Below, piece after piece: positions 6,840 through 13,576 of a stretch of 18,201 nucleotides of DNA (position 1 is its first letter; each line of letters begins with the position of its first letter). This stretch comes from Streptococcaceae bacterium (GTDB lineage: Bacteria > Bacillota > Bacilli > Lactobacillales > Streptococcaceae): positions 1 through 18,201 of the forward strand of contig WREM01000003.1 in the NCBI GenBank assembly GCA_009779335.1, written 5' to 3'. Both the position numbers and the translations under genes were made by a program. Below the pieces are notes generated by a model. It had not been told where the DNA came from and made no database searches. It saw only the letters and a list, made by a program, of their open reading frames with translations.

Positions 6840-7904
6840 TCATTTTTTTTCTATATTTTTACTACGAAGTTGACCACAGGCTGCATCAATATCTGTTCCA
6901 TGTTCTTGCCTAATGACACAATTAACTCCGTTTTTCTTAAGGATGTCATAAAACTTCAAGACATTATCATTGGTTGAGCGTTCATATTTGATATGTTCAG
7001 CCACTGGATTATAGGGTATGAGATTAACATAAGCTAGCTTCTTACGTGGTTTGATGAGGTTAGCCAGTTCTTGCGCTACTTCTGGACTATCATTAACGCC
7101 TGAAAGCATAATGTATTCGTAGGTTACACGCCGTCCTGTTGTCTCTGTATAGTAGTCAATTGATTCAAAAAGCTTTTCAAGTGGTGCATTTCGTGTGATA
7201 CGCATAAGACTGGTACGCAGTTCATTATTTGGAGCATGAAGGGAAATAGCCAGATTAACCTGCAATCCTTCATGAGCAAATTCTTCTACACGCTTAGGCA
7301 TGAAACCACATGTTGATACTGTGATATGACGGGCACCAATAGCCAATCCTTTGTCATCATTGATGATTTTTAGAAAATTCATGAGGTGTGCATAATTCTC
7401 AAAAGGTTCACCAATTCCCATAACTACCACATGACTGACACGTTCATCTGATCCACGCTCATCGAAATACTTTTGAACCAACATAATCTGAGCAACGATT
7501 TCTCCTGCTGTTACATCCCGTTCTTTTTTAAGAATTCCAGAGGCACAAAAGGTACAGCCCATGTTACAGCCCACCTGTGTAGTCACACAAACAGATAGAC
7601 CATAAGGTTGACGCATGAGTACCGTTTCAATCATCATCTTATCTGGAAGTACAAAAAGATATTTGACTGTTCCATCAGCAGATTCTTGAACTACAACTTG
7701 CTCCAAGGGATTAAGTATGAACTGCTCATTAAGTTTACTGATTAAATCCTTTGAAAGATTAGTCATCTCTTCAAAGCTTTGTACACGTTGGCGATAGAGC
7801 CATTCCCAGATTTGAGTCGCTCGGAATTTCTTCTCTCCATTGGCTTCTGCCCACTCTGACAGTTGCTCTCGTGTCAATCCATAGATTGATTCTTTATTTT
7901 CCAT
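6840..7904 (-). CDS. rlmN: 23S rRNA (adenine2503-C2)/tRNA (adenine37-C2) methyltransferase RlmN
   Basis: RlmN is a radical SAM enzyme that methylates C2 of A2503 in 23S rRNA and of A37 in some tRNAs. The 354-residue protein is full length. The iron-sulfur motif CNMGCTFC gives C113, C117 and C120. The two further catalytic cysteines are present: C106 (SVCVTTQ) and C343 in DIDAACGQL, which carries the methyl relay in the characterised enzyme. The Cfr resistance relatives differ in these regions, and the DIDAACGQL ending fits RlmN. Start ATG 7904 has AGGA upstream and lies 14 bases after the yutD stop, so the two are probably co-transcribed. Confidence 0.95.
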   Translation of the reverse strand: MENKESIYGLTREQLSEWAEANGEKKFRATQIWEWLYRQRVQSFEEMTNLSKDLISKLNEQFILNPLEQVVVQESADGTVKYLFVLPDKMMIETVLMRQPYGLSVCVTTQVGCNMGCTFCASGILKKERDVTAGEIVAQIMLVQKYFDERGSDERVSHVVVMGIGEPFENYAHLMNFLKIINDDKGLAIGARHITVSTCGFMPKRVEEFAHEGLQVNLAISLHAPNNELRTSLMRITRNAPLEKLFESIDYYTETTGRRVTYEYIMLSGVNDSPEVAQELANLIKPRKKLAYVNLIPYNPVAEHIKYERSTNDNVLKFYDILKKNGVNCVIRQEHGTDIDAACGQLRSKNIEKK

Positions 7905-7918
7905 TATAATTCCTATTT

Positions 7919-8431
7919 CTATTTTTCTGAGCGTTGACGAATAACGAATTTAGATTGATTCTCATTATCATTCTTCTTTTTATTTGATGATGAATTGGCT
8001 TTTTTAGGTCTGAACTTAGAAGGTTTTTTTCCTTCTCTGACCTTTCTCTCGGAAGTGTGGGCCTGTATAACTTTTTCTTCTTTGGAGCGTACACGCTTAA
8101 GGATGAAATAGGCACAGCCAAAGTTACAATATTCATTGACATAGTCTTGCACATGATCAATCTTGTTTTCACCTGACATTTTCTTTCTATCCGCAGAAAA
8201 AAAGCCTTTCAATCGAAGCTGTTCATAGCCTAAATCCCCAACAATATAATCATACTTATCAAACAAATCACTGAAGCGTTGTTCCAACTTTTCAGCATCA
8301 AATGCCTCACGGTAATCATGAACTAAATGAAAAACCCTGTGTCCAATCTTAATCAAATTCCCTGAAGCATCAACTTTCTCGCCCGGAAATTTATTGTAAT
8401 TTAATTTTGATTCATCAATTTCTCTTGGCAT
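7919..8431 (-). CDS. yutD: YutD family protein
   Basis: The 170-residue protein matches the YutD-like family of Firmicutes, which has no established function. The conserved part is about 1-115, with KFPGEKV, FHLVHDYREAF, FDKYDYIVGDLGYEQLRLKGFF and a C102xxxC106 pair in VNEYCNFGCAYFILKR. The rest is a very basic, low-complexity tail (Lys/Arg/Ser/Asn), typical of proteins that meet nucleic acid or ribosomes. I choose ATG 8431 because AAAGGAG lies directly before it; the ATG at 8449 would put that ribosome site inside the gene. It stands between dut and rlmN, and neighbourhood with rlmN is typical, hinting at an RNA-related role without proving it. Confidence 0.85.
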   Translation of the reverse strand: MPREIDESKLNYNKFPGEKVDASGNLIKIGHRVFHLVHDYREAFDAEKLEQRFSDLFDKYDYIVGDLGYEQLRLKGFFSADRKKMSGENKIDHVQDYVNEYCNFGCAYFILKRVRSKEEKVIQAHTSERKVREGKKPSKFRPKKANSSSNKKKNDNENQSKFVIRQRSEK

Positions 8432-8456
8432 GATGCTCCTTTCATTCATTAGATTT

Positions 8457-8490
8457 TACCCGTTTACGACGGGTTTACAAGACTGTAAAC
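8457..8490 (-). repeat. Overlapping alternative hairpins between dut and yutD
   Basis: On the minus strand GTTTAC, six bases and GTAAAC (8490-8473) form one hairpin. CCCGT, five bases and ACGGG form a second (about 8472-8458). A second GTAAAC copy (8467-8462) allows the first arm to pair elsewhere, so the folds compete. Twelve bases (GTTTACAGTCTT) are shared with the rpmB terminator at 3927-3938. There is no U-run, so terminator activity is doubtful. Confidence 0.4.
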
Positions 8491-8504
8491 TTGGTTGTCA
8501 TTGA

Positions 8505-8957
8505 CTAAACTCCAGTAGATCCGAATCCTCCAGAGCGTGTAACCTGTGTAGATTGTTCTTCCCCATCAGCTACAAGGAAAGGCATGAAAACCCCTTGAAC
8601 CACACGTTCTCCCTTCTCGAGAGTAACGGTCTCACCTGTAATATTTTTCATTTGAGCAAAAATATGCCCCTCATTATCCGCATTATTGTAGTAATCCCCA
8701 TCAATTACGCCGACTGAGTTGATCAGCACTAAACCTTTCTTACGAGGGTTAGAGGAACGGTCATAAAGATAAAGGACCTCTCCGTCTTGCATATAAGATT
8801 TGATTCCTGTCGGGACGAGTTTAATCTCATCTGGAAGAAGCGTCGTCATCTCTGCAACTTCAAAATCATAACCTGCCGCTTTGCTTGTTGCTCGTTTTGG
8901 TAAATTTATATTCTTATCAGAATAAGTGCTAATGACTTCAAATCCACGTGTTTTCAT
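8505..8957 (-). CDS. dut: dUTP diphosphatase (trimeric dUTPase)
   Basis: Dut hydrolyses dUTP to dUMP and pyrophosphate, keeping uracil out of DNA and supplying dUMP for dTMP synthesis. All five trimeric dUTPase motifs are seen: AGYDF (28-32), DRSSNPRKKGL (66-76), GVIDGDYYNN (83-92, with catalytic D86 and Y89), GERVVQGVF (116-124) and RSGGFGSTG (141-149). The 150-residue length is normal. A TTG one codon earlier (8960) is also in frame; GGAG lies 8 bases before ATG 8957, which I prefer. dUTPases are also common in lactococcal phages, but the surroundings here are chromosomal. Its promoter lies between it and the rhomboid gene. Confidence 0.94.
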   Translation of the reverse strand: MKTRGFEVISTYSDKNINLPKRATSKAAGYDFEVAEMTTLLPDEIKLVPTGIKSYMQDGEVLYLYDRSSNPRKKGLVLINSVGVIDGDYYNNADNEGHIFAQMKNITGETVTLEKGERVVQGVFMPFLVADGEEQSTQVTRSGGFGSTGV

Positions 8958-8982
8958 CAATCATTCTCCTCTGTTTCATTTG

Positions 8983-8998
8983 TCTATTATAACATAGT
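8983..8998 (-). promoter_or_regulatory. Extended -10 promoter of dut (probably also yutD-rlmN)
   Basis: The minus strand reads ACTATGTTATAATAGA (hexamer 8991 to 8986, TGn extension), identical over 16 bases to the DUF1129 promoter. The expected start near 8979 gives dut a leader of about 22 bases containing GAGGAG. Confidence 0.7.
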
Positions 8999-9001
8999 TA
9001 C

Positions 9002-9709
9002 TCATAGGGTCATAAAAGGTAGAACGAGACAAACAATGAAAATTAAAGTAAAAGCGACTAGGGCAAAAATACGGTAACTGCTTTTAAGCAAATGAGCAAA
9101 AGGTTTAGGAGGTAGAATCAAAGCTAATAAAAATCCACCAATAGCTCCACCAACATGCCCCCAAATATCTATCCTTCCTAAATCAAATAGATTCATGACT
9201 AGATTGGCAATGATTAAAGTGGTAAATGTCGTTCCTATTTGTCTTAAAAATGGATGTTTTGTAAAATAGGCAATACTTGCTACGGCTGTAAAAATTCCAA
9301 AAATAGAAGTTGAAGCCCCTGCAGAAACCACTCCTATAGTATTCGTTGGGAAAGAGAGATAGAATGTCAAAGCATTCCCAAAAATCCCTGATAAAAGATA
9401 GATACCAAGAAAACGCCAACGTCCAAAGACATTTTCAACATATCGTCCCATAAAAAATAAGGAAAAGACATTCATGATGAGATGAATTACTCCAATATGG
9501 ACAAAGAGTGGAGTGAATAAACGCCAAAACTCTCCATTATGTAAAACATAAGGTACAAACATAGCCCCTGAGTTAATTAAATTAATTGGTGTTGTGGACT
9601 CCCCACCAAATCGCATGATTTGTACAAGCCATGCAAAAACTGTGAGAATAGATAATATATAGGTTACTTTATATCTGCCAAAGTCTTCTCTAAAGTTATA
9701 TGTTTCCAT
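9002..9709 (-). CDS. Rhomboid family intramembrane serine protease
   Basis: The 235-residue protein has about seven hydrophobic segments and the rhomboid signatures in order: EFWRLFTPLFVH (60-71), the HxxxN pair H76/N80 in IHLIMN, the serine motif GASTSIFG (131-138, nucleophile probably S133) and the catalytic histidine H185 in GHVGGAIGG. The family cleaves membrane helices of substrate proteins inside the membrane; the substrate here is unknown. It resembles the Bacillus GluP type but lacks that protein's tetratricopeptide tail. The start METYNF at 9709 is followed downstream by the dut promoter. An out-of-frame ATG lies 5 bases earlier and AGGA about 16 bases earlier, so translation may be modest. 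Confidence 0.9.
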   Translation of the reverse strand: METYNFREDFGRYKVTYILSILTVFAWLVQIMRFGGESTTPINLINSGAMFVPYVLHNGEFWRLFTPLFVHIGVIHLIMNVFSLFFMGRYVENVFGRWRFLGIYLLSGIFGNALTFYLSFPTNTIGVVSAGASTSIFGIFTAVASIAYFTKHPFLRQIGTTFTTLIIANLVMNLFDLGRIDIWGHVGGAIGGFLLALILPPKPFAHLLKSSYRIFALVAFTLIFIVCLVLPFMTL

Positions 9710-9742
9710 TGCATTATTTTCACTTTCCTTTTTCTTATATCT

Positions 9743-9751
9743 ATGATACCA
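9743..9751 (-). promoter_or_regulatory. Possible extended -10 promoter of the rhomboid gene
   Basis: The minus strand reads TGGTATCAT, a TGn-type -10 element about 34 bases before the rhomboid start. No good -35 is present. It lies in the 135-base divergent region shared with the cold-shock gene; I could not pick a convincing plus-strand promoter there, and a TATAGT at 9817-9822 is the best candidate. Confidence 0.3.
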
Positions 9752-9844
9752 TTATTATATAAGTTTTTGTTTAAGAGTATGTCTGTTTTAGTTACATCCA
9801 TTTCTTATAAAAGATTTATAGTATTAAGAAAGGAAGTATCTCAA

Positions 9845-10045
9845 ATGGCTCAAGGAACTGTAAAATGGTTTAATGCTACTAAAGGTTTCGGATTCATCAC
9901 TGCTGAAGATGGTAAAGATGTGTTTGCACACTTCTCTGCTATCCAAACAGATGGATTCAAAACACTTGAAGAAGGACAAGCTGTCACTTTCGACGTTGAA
10001 GATGGTGAACGTGGACCTCAAGCGACTAACATCGTTAAAGCATAA
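9845..10045 (+). CDS. Cold-shock protein (CspA family)
   Basis: The 66-residue protein starting MAQGTVKWFNATKGFGFI is a complete cold-shock domain, a single-stranded nucleic-acid-binding beta barrel that acts as an RNA chaperone. RNP1 is KGFGFI (13-18) and RNP2 is VFAHF (26-30), followed by GFKTLEEGQAVTFDVEDGERGPQATNI. The reading frame is open upstream to 9743, but the family always begins at this Met and AAAGGAAG lies 9-10 bases before it. Lactococci carry several csp copies, so I do not assign a letter. Confidence 0.95.
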   Translation: MAQGTVKWFNATKGFGFITAEDGKDVFAHFSAIQTDGFKTLEEGQAVTFDVEDGERGPQATNIVKA

Positions 10046-10050
10046 CAATT

Positions 10051-10078
10051 AAAACCTCCAATGGAGGTTTTTTATTTA
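10051..10078. terminator. Bidirectional terminator between csp and the MATE gene
   Basis: AAAACCTCC (10051-10059), a 3-base loop and GGAGGTTTT (10063-10071) form a 9-bp stem with T-runs on both strands. It ends csp on the plus strand and, just after the stop at 10072-10074, the gatCAB/MATE operon on the minus strand. Confidence 0.9.
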
Positions 10079-11415
10079 TTTTGAGACAGTGATTGTAACT
10101 TGAAATTTTTGATGACTCGTCGACTAGCAGGAATCAATACAGCTGTAGAACCTACCCATGCCACAGACTCTGAAATAAAGATAATGAGTGGATTCTTTAG
10201 TATAACACCAATAATTGCAAAAATCACACGTAAAACCAACTCCATGATTCCTGCTAATGTGGGTGCCTTTGCCTGACCTATTCCCTGTAACATATACCGT
10301 GTGACCAGTAATATTCCTAAAAGCCAGTATAGAGATCCTGTCGATAAATAATAAAGCATGGTAATCCCATATATTTTAGGATCACTTTGTGCATTCATGA
10401 AAAGACCCGTAAAAGCACGATTAAGTGTCCAGAGAATTGCTGCAAAAATCACACCATAAGAAACTGCAAGAAGCAATGTCTGTTTGAGTCCTTTGATGAT
10501 ACGCCCAAATTCTTTTGCTCCATAGTTCTGTGCTGTAAAGGTCGCCATAGCAATTCCTAAAGAACCCATGACCATTCCTGCAAAGCCGTCATATTTTAAT
10601 CCAATAGTCTGTGCAACAATCACTAGTGTCCCCATCTTATTGACTGCAATCTGCTGAATGAGTGAACCTAATGTGATGACACTGGCTTGAAACCCCATAG
10701 GAATCCCTAGACGCAAATGCCCCTGTACTTCTTTCTTATCAAATGCAAACAATCTGAATTGTAGGAGAGGAACACGTTTTTTGATGTAAAGAATGAGGAA
10801 AACTACAGAAATAGCTTGAGCTCCAATAGTCGCAAGACCTGCACCCAAAACACCCATCCTAAAATGAATAACAAGTAGGGCAGACAGCCCTGCATTAAAG
10901 ACATTAGAAACAAGCAAGGCAATCATAGAAACACGAGAATTACCTAAAGCACGCAGTGTTGCTGATAGATAGTTATAAAGGCTAGAAAAAATCATTCCAA
11001 GAAAAATAGTCATGAGAAATTCACGACTCATGGCAAAGATAGATTCAGGCATTTGCATCAATCGAAGTAAAGGATTAATGAAAATCATAGCCACGACAGT
11101 CAAAAGAAGGGATAAACCAATAGAAAAAGTCAAGCCAATAGAAAAACTCTCTCGTACTTTATCTGTTTTTTTAGCACCAAAATATTTGGCAATGAAGAGA
11201 GCCATTCCTGCAGTTACACCCTGACCTGTAGAGATAATGATTCCAGAAACAGATGCTGTAGCTCCAATGGCACCAACAGCCACTGCTCCAAGTGTCTTTC
11301 CGACAATGATAGCATCAACAGTGGTATAAAGCATTTGGAAAAAATTCCCAAACAACAAAGGGGTTGCAAATAGCAAAATCCCCTTTAATATTGATCCTTT
11401 AGTTAAATCTTTCAT
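10072..11415 (-). CDS. MATE family efflux transporter
   Basis: The 447-residue protein has about 12 hydrophobic helices in two similar halves, typical of MATE cation/drug antiporters of the cytoplasmic membrane. The N-terminus KGSILKGILLFATPLLFGNFFQMLYTTVDAIIVGKTLG is characteristic, as is the second-half block beginning RLGIPMGFQASVITLGSLIQQ. The substrate cannot be read from sequence. The start ATG 11415 has AGGA 5 bases upstream and lies only 9 bases after the gatB stop, so it is probably the last gene of the gatCAB transcript. Confidence 0.92.
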   Translation of the reverse strand: MKDLTKGSILKGILLFATPLLFGNFFQMLYTTVDAIIVGKTLGAVAVGAIGATASVSGIIISTGQGVTAGMALFIAKYFGAKKTDKVRESFSIGLTFSIGLSLLLTVVAMIFINPLLRLMQMPESIFAMSREFLMTIFLGMIFSSLYNYLSATLRALGNSRVSMIALLVSNVFNAGLSALLVIHFRMGVLGAGLATIGAQAISVVFLILYIKKRVPLLQFRLFAFDKKEVQGHLRLGIPMGFQASVITLGSLIQQIAVNKMGTLVIVAQTIGLKYDGFAGMVMGSLGIAMATFTAQNYGAKEFGRIIKGLKQTLLLAVSYGVIFAAILWTLNRAFTGLFMNAQSDPKIYGITMLYYLSTGSLYWLLGILLVTRYMLQGIGQAKAPTLAGIMELVLRVIFAIIGVILKNPLIIFISESVAWVGSTAVLIPASRRVIKNFKLQSLSQNK

Positions 11416-11424
11416 TGATTCCTT

Positions 11425-12858
11425 TTATTTTTTATCTAATTCTTGATAAAGCAATTCCTGTGCTACCTGTGGATTAGCTTGACCCTTGGTCACTTTCATG
11501 AGCTGACCAACCAAGGCCTTGGCTGCATTTTCTTTCCCATTCTTATAGTCTGATACTGACTGTTCATTGGCTGCAAAGACTTCTTGAATAATGGGAATAA
11601 GTTGTGCAGGATCTGAAATTTGTACCAGACCCGCTTTTTCAACAAACGCCTTGGCTGAGCCTCCATTTTTAGCTAATTCAAGGAATACTTTTTTGGCAAT
11701 TTTTGATGAAATAGTCCCATCACCAATAAGCCCAAGCATTTCAGTTAAATTCTCAGGTGTAAGATGAATATCTTGCAACTCCAAATGCTCTGTGTTTAGA
11801 TATTGAGCAATTTCACCTTGGAGCCAGTTAGCGACTAATTTAGCATCTCCACCTTGTGCCACAGATTTTTCAAAGAAATCTGATACTGCTCTATGAGTGG
11901 TTAATTGACGAGCATCGTATTCAGATAATCCAAAGTTGGAGACATACTTGGCACGGCGTTCTTTTGGAAATTCAGGCAATGTTGCCTCTACCTCTTTAAT
12001 CCACTCCTCTGAGATTTCAAATCTTGGGACATCAGGCTCTGGGAAGTAACGATAATCTGATGCTCCTTCTTTAACACGCATAAGGATAGTTTGACCTGTC
12101 TTTTCATCGTAACGACAAGTTTCTTGACGGACTTCACCACCTGAACGCAAGACCTTAGCTTGCCTTTCCTGTTCATATTCCAAGCCTTTGCGGACAAAAT
12201 TGAAAGAGTTGAGATTTTTAATCTCTGTCTTAACACCAAACTCCTCTTGACCATACGGGCGAAGAGAAATATTGGCATCACATCGCATTGAACCCTCTTC
12301 CATCTTGACATCAGAAATCCCTGTATATTGAATGATTTCCTTGAGAGCGGTCAGATAAGCATAAGCCTCCTCTGGTGTTCTCATGTCTGCTTCCGATACA
12401 ATTTCAATCAGTGGTACACCTTGACGGTTAAGGTCAACATAAGAGAACCCATCTTCCCCATGAGTGTTTTTTCCTGCATCTTCCTCTAAATGAGCACGCT
12501 CAATACGAATAGAAGACTTTACTCCATTTTCAAGCTCAATCTCGATAGTTCCATCGTAGCCAATAGGTTCATCAAACTGTGAAATTTGATAAGCTTTAGG
12601 ATTATCAGGGTAGAAATAATTTTTGCGGTCAAAGTGCATCTCTCTATGGATAGACATATCCAAAGCTTTTGCCAATTTAATTCCTGCTTCAATGACACCC
12701 TTGTTCATGACAGGAAGCACTCCCGGCATTCCCCAGTCGATAACATTAGTATTCTCATTAGGTCCTGACCCAAAATGAGCAGGTGAAGGACTAAAAATTT
12801 TAGAATTGGTATTGAGTTCTACGTGGACTTCAAGTCCAATAACAGTTTCAAAGTTCAT
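11425..12858 (-). CDS. gatB: Asp-tRNA(Asn)/Glu-tRNA(Gln) amidotransferase subunit GatB
   Basis: GatB binds the mischarged tRNA and activates its Glu or Asp side chain with ATP, before amidation by ammonia channelled from GatA. The 477-residue protein is full length. It begins MNFETVIGLEVHVELNT, contains the PET112-type signature VDLNRQGVPLIEIVSEAD (141-158) and ends with the YqeY-like tRNA-binding tail (about 330-477). The ribosome site AGGA is 7 bases before ATG 12858. It should follow gatA directly, but two extra genes lie between. Their spacing is tight (9 bases from the HEPN gene stop), so gatB is still expected to be read from the gatC promoter unless a promoter hides in the cassette. 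Confidence 0.96.
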   Translation of the reverse strand: MNFETVIGLEVHVELNTNSKIFSPSPAHFGSGPNENTNVIDWGMPGVLPVMNKGVIEAGIKLAKALDMSIHREMHFDRKNYFYPDNPKAYQISQFDEPIGYDGTIEIELENGVKSSIRIERAHLEEDAGKNTHGEDGFSYVDLNRQGVPLIEIVSEADMRTPEEAYAYLTALKEIIQYTGISDVKMEEGSMRCDANISLRPYGQEEFGVKTEIKNLNSFNFVRKGLEYEQERQAKVLRSGGEVRQETCRYDEKTGQTILMRVKEGASDYRYFPEPDVPRFEISEEWIKEVEATLPEFPKERRAKYVSNFGLSEYDARQLTTHRAVSDFFEKSVAQGGDAKLVANWLQGEIAQYLNTEHLELQDIHLTPENLTEMLGLIGDGTISSKIAKKVFLELAKNGGSAKAFVEKAGLVQISDPAQLIPIIQEVFAANEQSVSDYKNGKENAAKALVGQLMKVTKGQANPQVAQELLYQELDKK

Positions 12859-12867
12859 ATTGTTTTC

Positions 12868-13572
12868 CTATTTTTCATTTTCCTTGTTATAAATATCTTC
12901 GAAATCAGTAAATATATGTTCAACAATAAATTTGAACCAATCAACACTTTGTTCAAATTCTGGTAACTCCATTATCTCATAATCTTCAATATTTCCATGT
13001 ACAATTCTATGCCTGTGTATACTGGAATAATAAGATAAGAAATAAAATGCTGTCTGCTCTTCTTGACTTAAATTAGGATTATAATTCTTCAAATTCAACG
13101 CTCTTAAATAATCAGTATCTGATTTTAATAGCATAGAAATATACTTTCCTGTTTTCACACTATTATCTAGTGATTTTTCTGCATCTGGGCCTTTGTATGT
13201 AAAATGCTGAAAACTTATTGCACCTGTTATTTGATTTTTGCCAGGTTTTTTATTAAAATAATCAATTAATTTTTTTGGGTTTTCTGAATAATCTTGATAA
13301 TTAATAACTTCATCAAATAAGCTTCTTGGTAAATCACCAAAAGTTCTAATAGTCTCATCTAATTCAATAAATTCAGCAACTTTATTTATAAATTTATCCA
13401 CAAAATTCTCAAATATAGTAAAAAGCTTTAGTGTTAGATAAATTTGATTCATTTTAATTAGGTTATATTCAATATCTGATAAATTTTGTTGTTGTTTATT
13501 TGTAATAAATCTATATAGATTTTTTAATTCTTCAAATTCTTTGTCATAGAACTGATATGAAAAATTTTTCAA
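12868..13572 (-). CDS. HEPN-domain protein, MAE_28990/MAE_18760-like putative nuclease
   Basis: From TTG 13572 the protein has 234 residues and is rich in Lys, Asn, Phe and Tyr. The C-terminal part contains RHRIVHGN, giving an R-x4-H motif (R187, H192), the signature of HEPN domains that act as metal-independent RNases in many toxin and defence systems. The preceding helix (FYFLSYYSSIH) fits the HEPN bundle. The overall form resembles the MAE_28990/MAE_18760 group, often found beside DUF262 genes. There is no ATG near the 5' end. Two adjacent TTG codons (13575 and 13572) follow GGAAGG at 5 and 8 bases, one base after the DUF262 stop; a further TTG at 13596 is possible but would precede that ribosome site. 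RNase activity is inferred, not shown. Confidence 0.72.
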   Translation of the reverse strand: MKNFSYQFYDKEFEELKNLYRFITNKQQQNLSDIEYNLIKMNQIYLTLKLFTIFENFVDKFINKVAEFIELDETIRTFGDLPRSLFDEVINYQDYSENPKKLIDYFNKKPGKNQITGAISFQHFTYKGPDAEKSLDNSVKTGKYISMLLKSDTDYLRALNLKNYNPNLSQEEQTAFYFLSYYSSIHRHRIVHGNIEDYEIMELPEFEQSVDWFKFIVEHIFTDFEDIYNKENEK

Positions 13573-13576
13573 CAAT

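Noticed and set aside
7894..8172. Separate 92-codon basic protein overlapping yutD
   Set aside because: It is the out-of-phase reading of the Lys-rich yutD tail, with no ribosome site and no recognisable features.
8505..8957. dut as a prophage remnant
   Set aside because: Phage dUTPases occur in lactococci, but the flanks (rhomboid, yutD, rlmN) are chromosomal and no phage genes or attachment repeats are visible.
9743..9844. N-terminal extension of the cold-shock protein from ATG 9743
   Set aside because: No ribosome site precedes it and the extra 34 residues are unlike any cold-shock protein; ATG 9845 has AAAGGAAG and the family N-terminus.
11012..11224. Open frames opposite the MATE, gatA and gatB genes, and the 107-154 codon frames antisense or out of phase in rfbB, fakA and gatB
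   Set aside because: They lack ribosome sites and family motifs, and mirror the codon structure of the real genes, so they are shadows.
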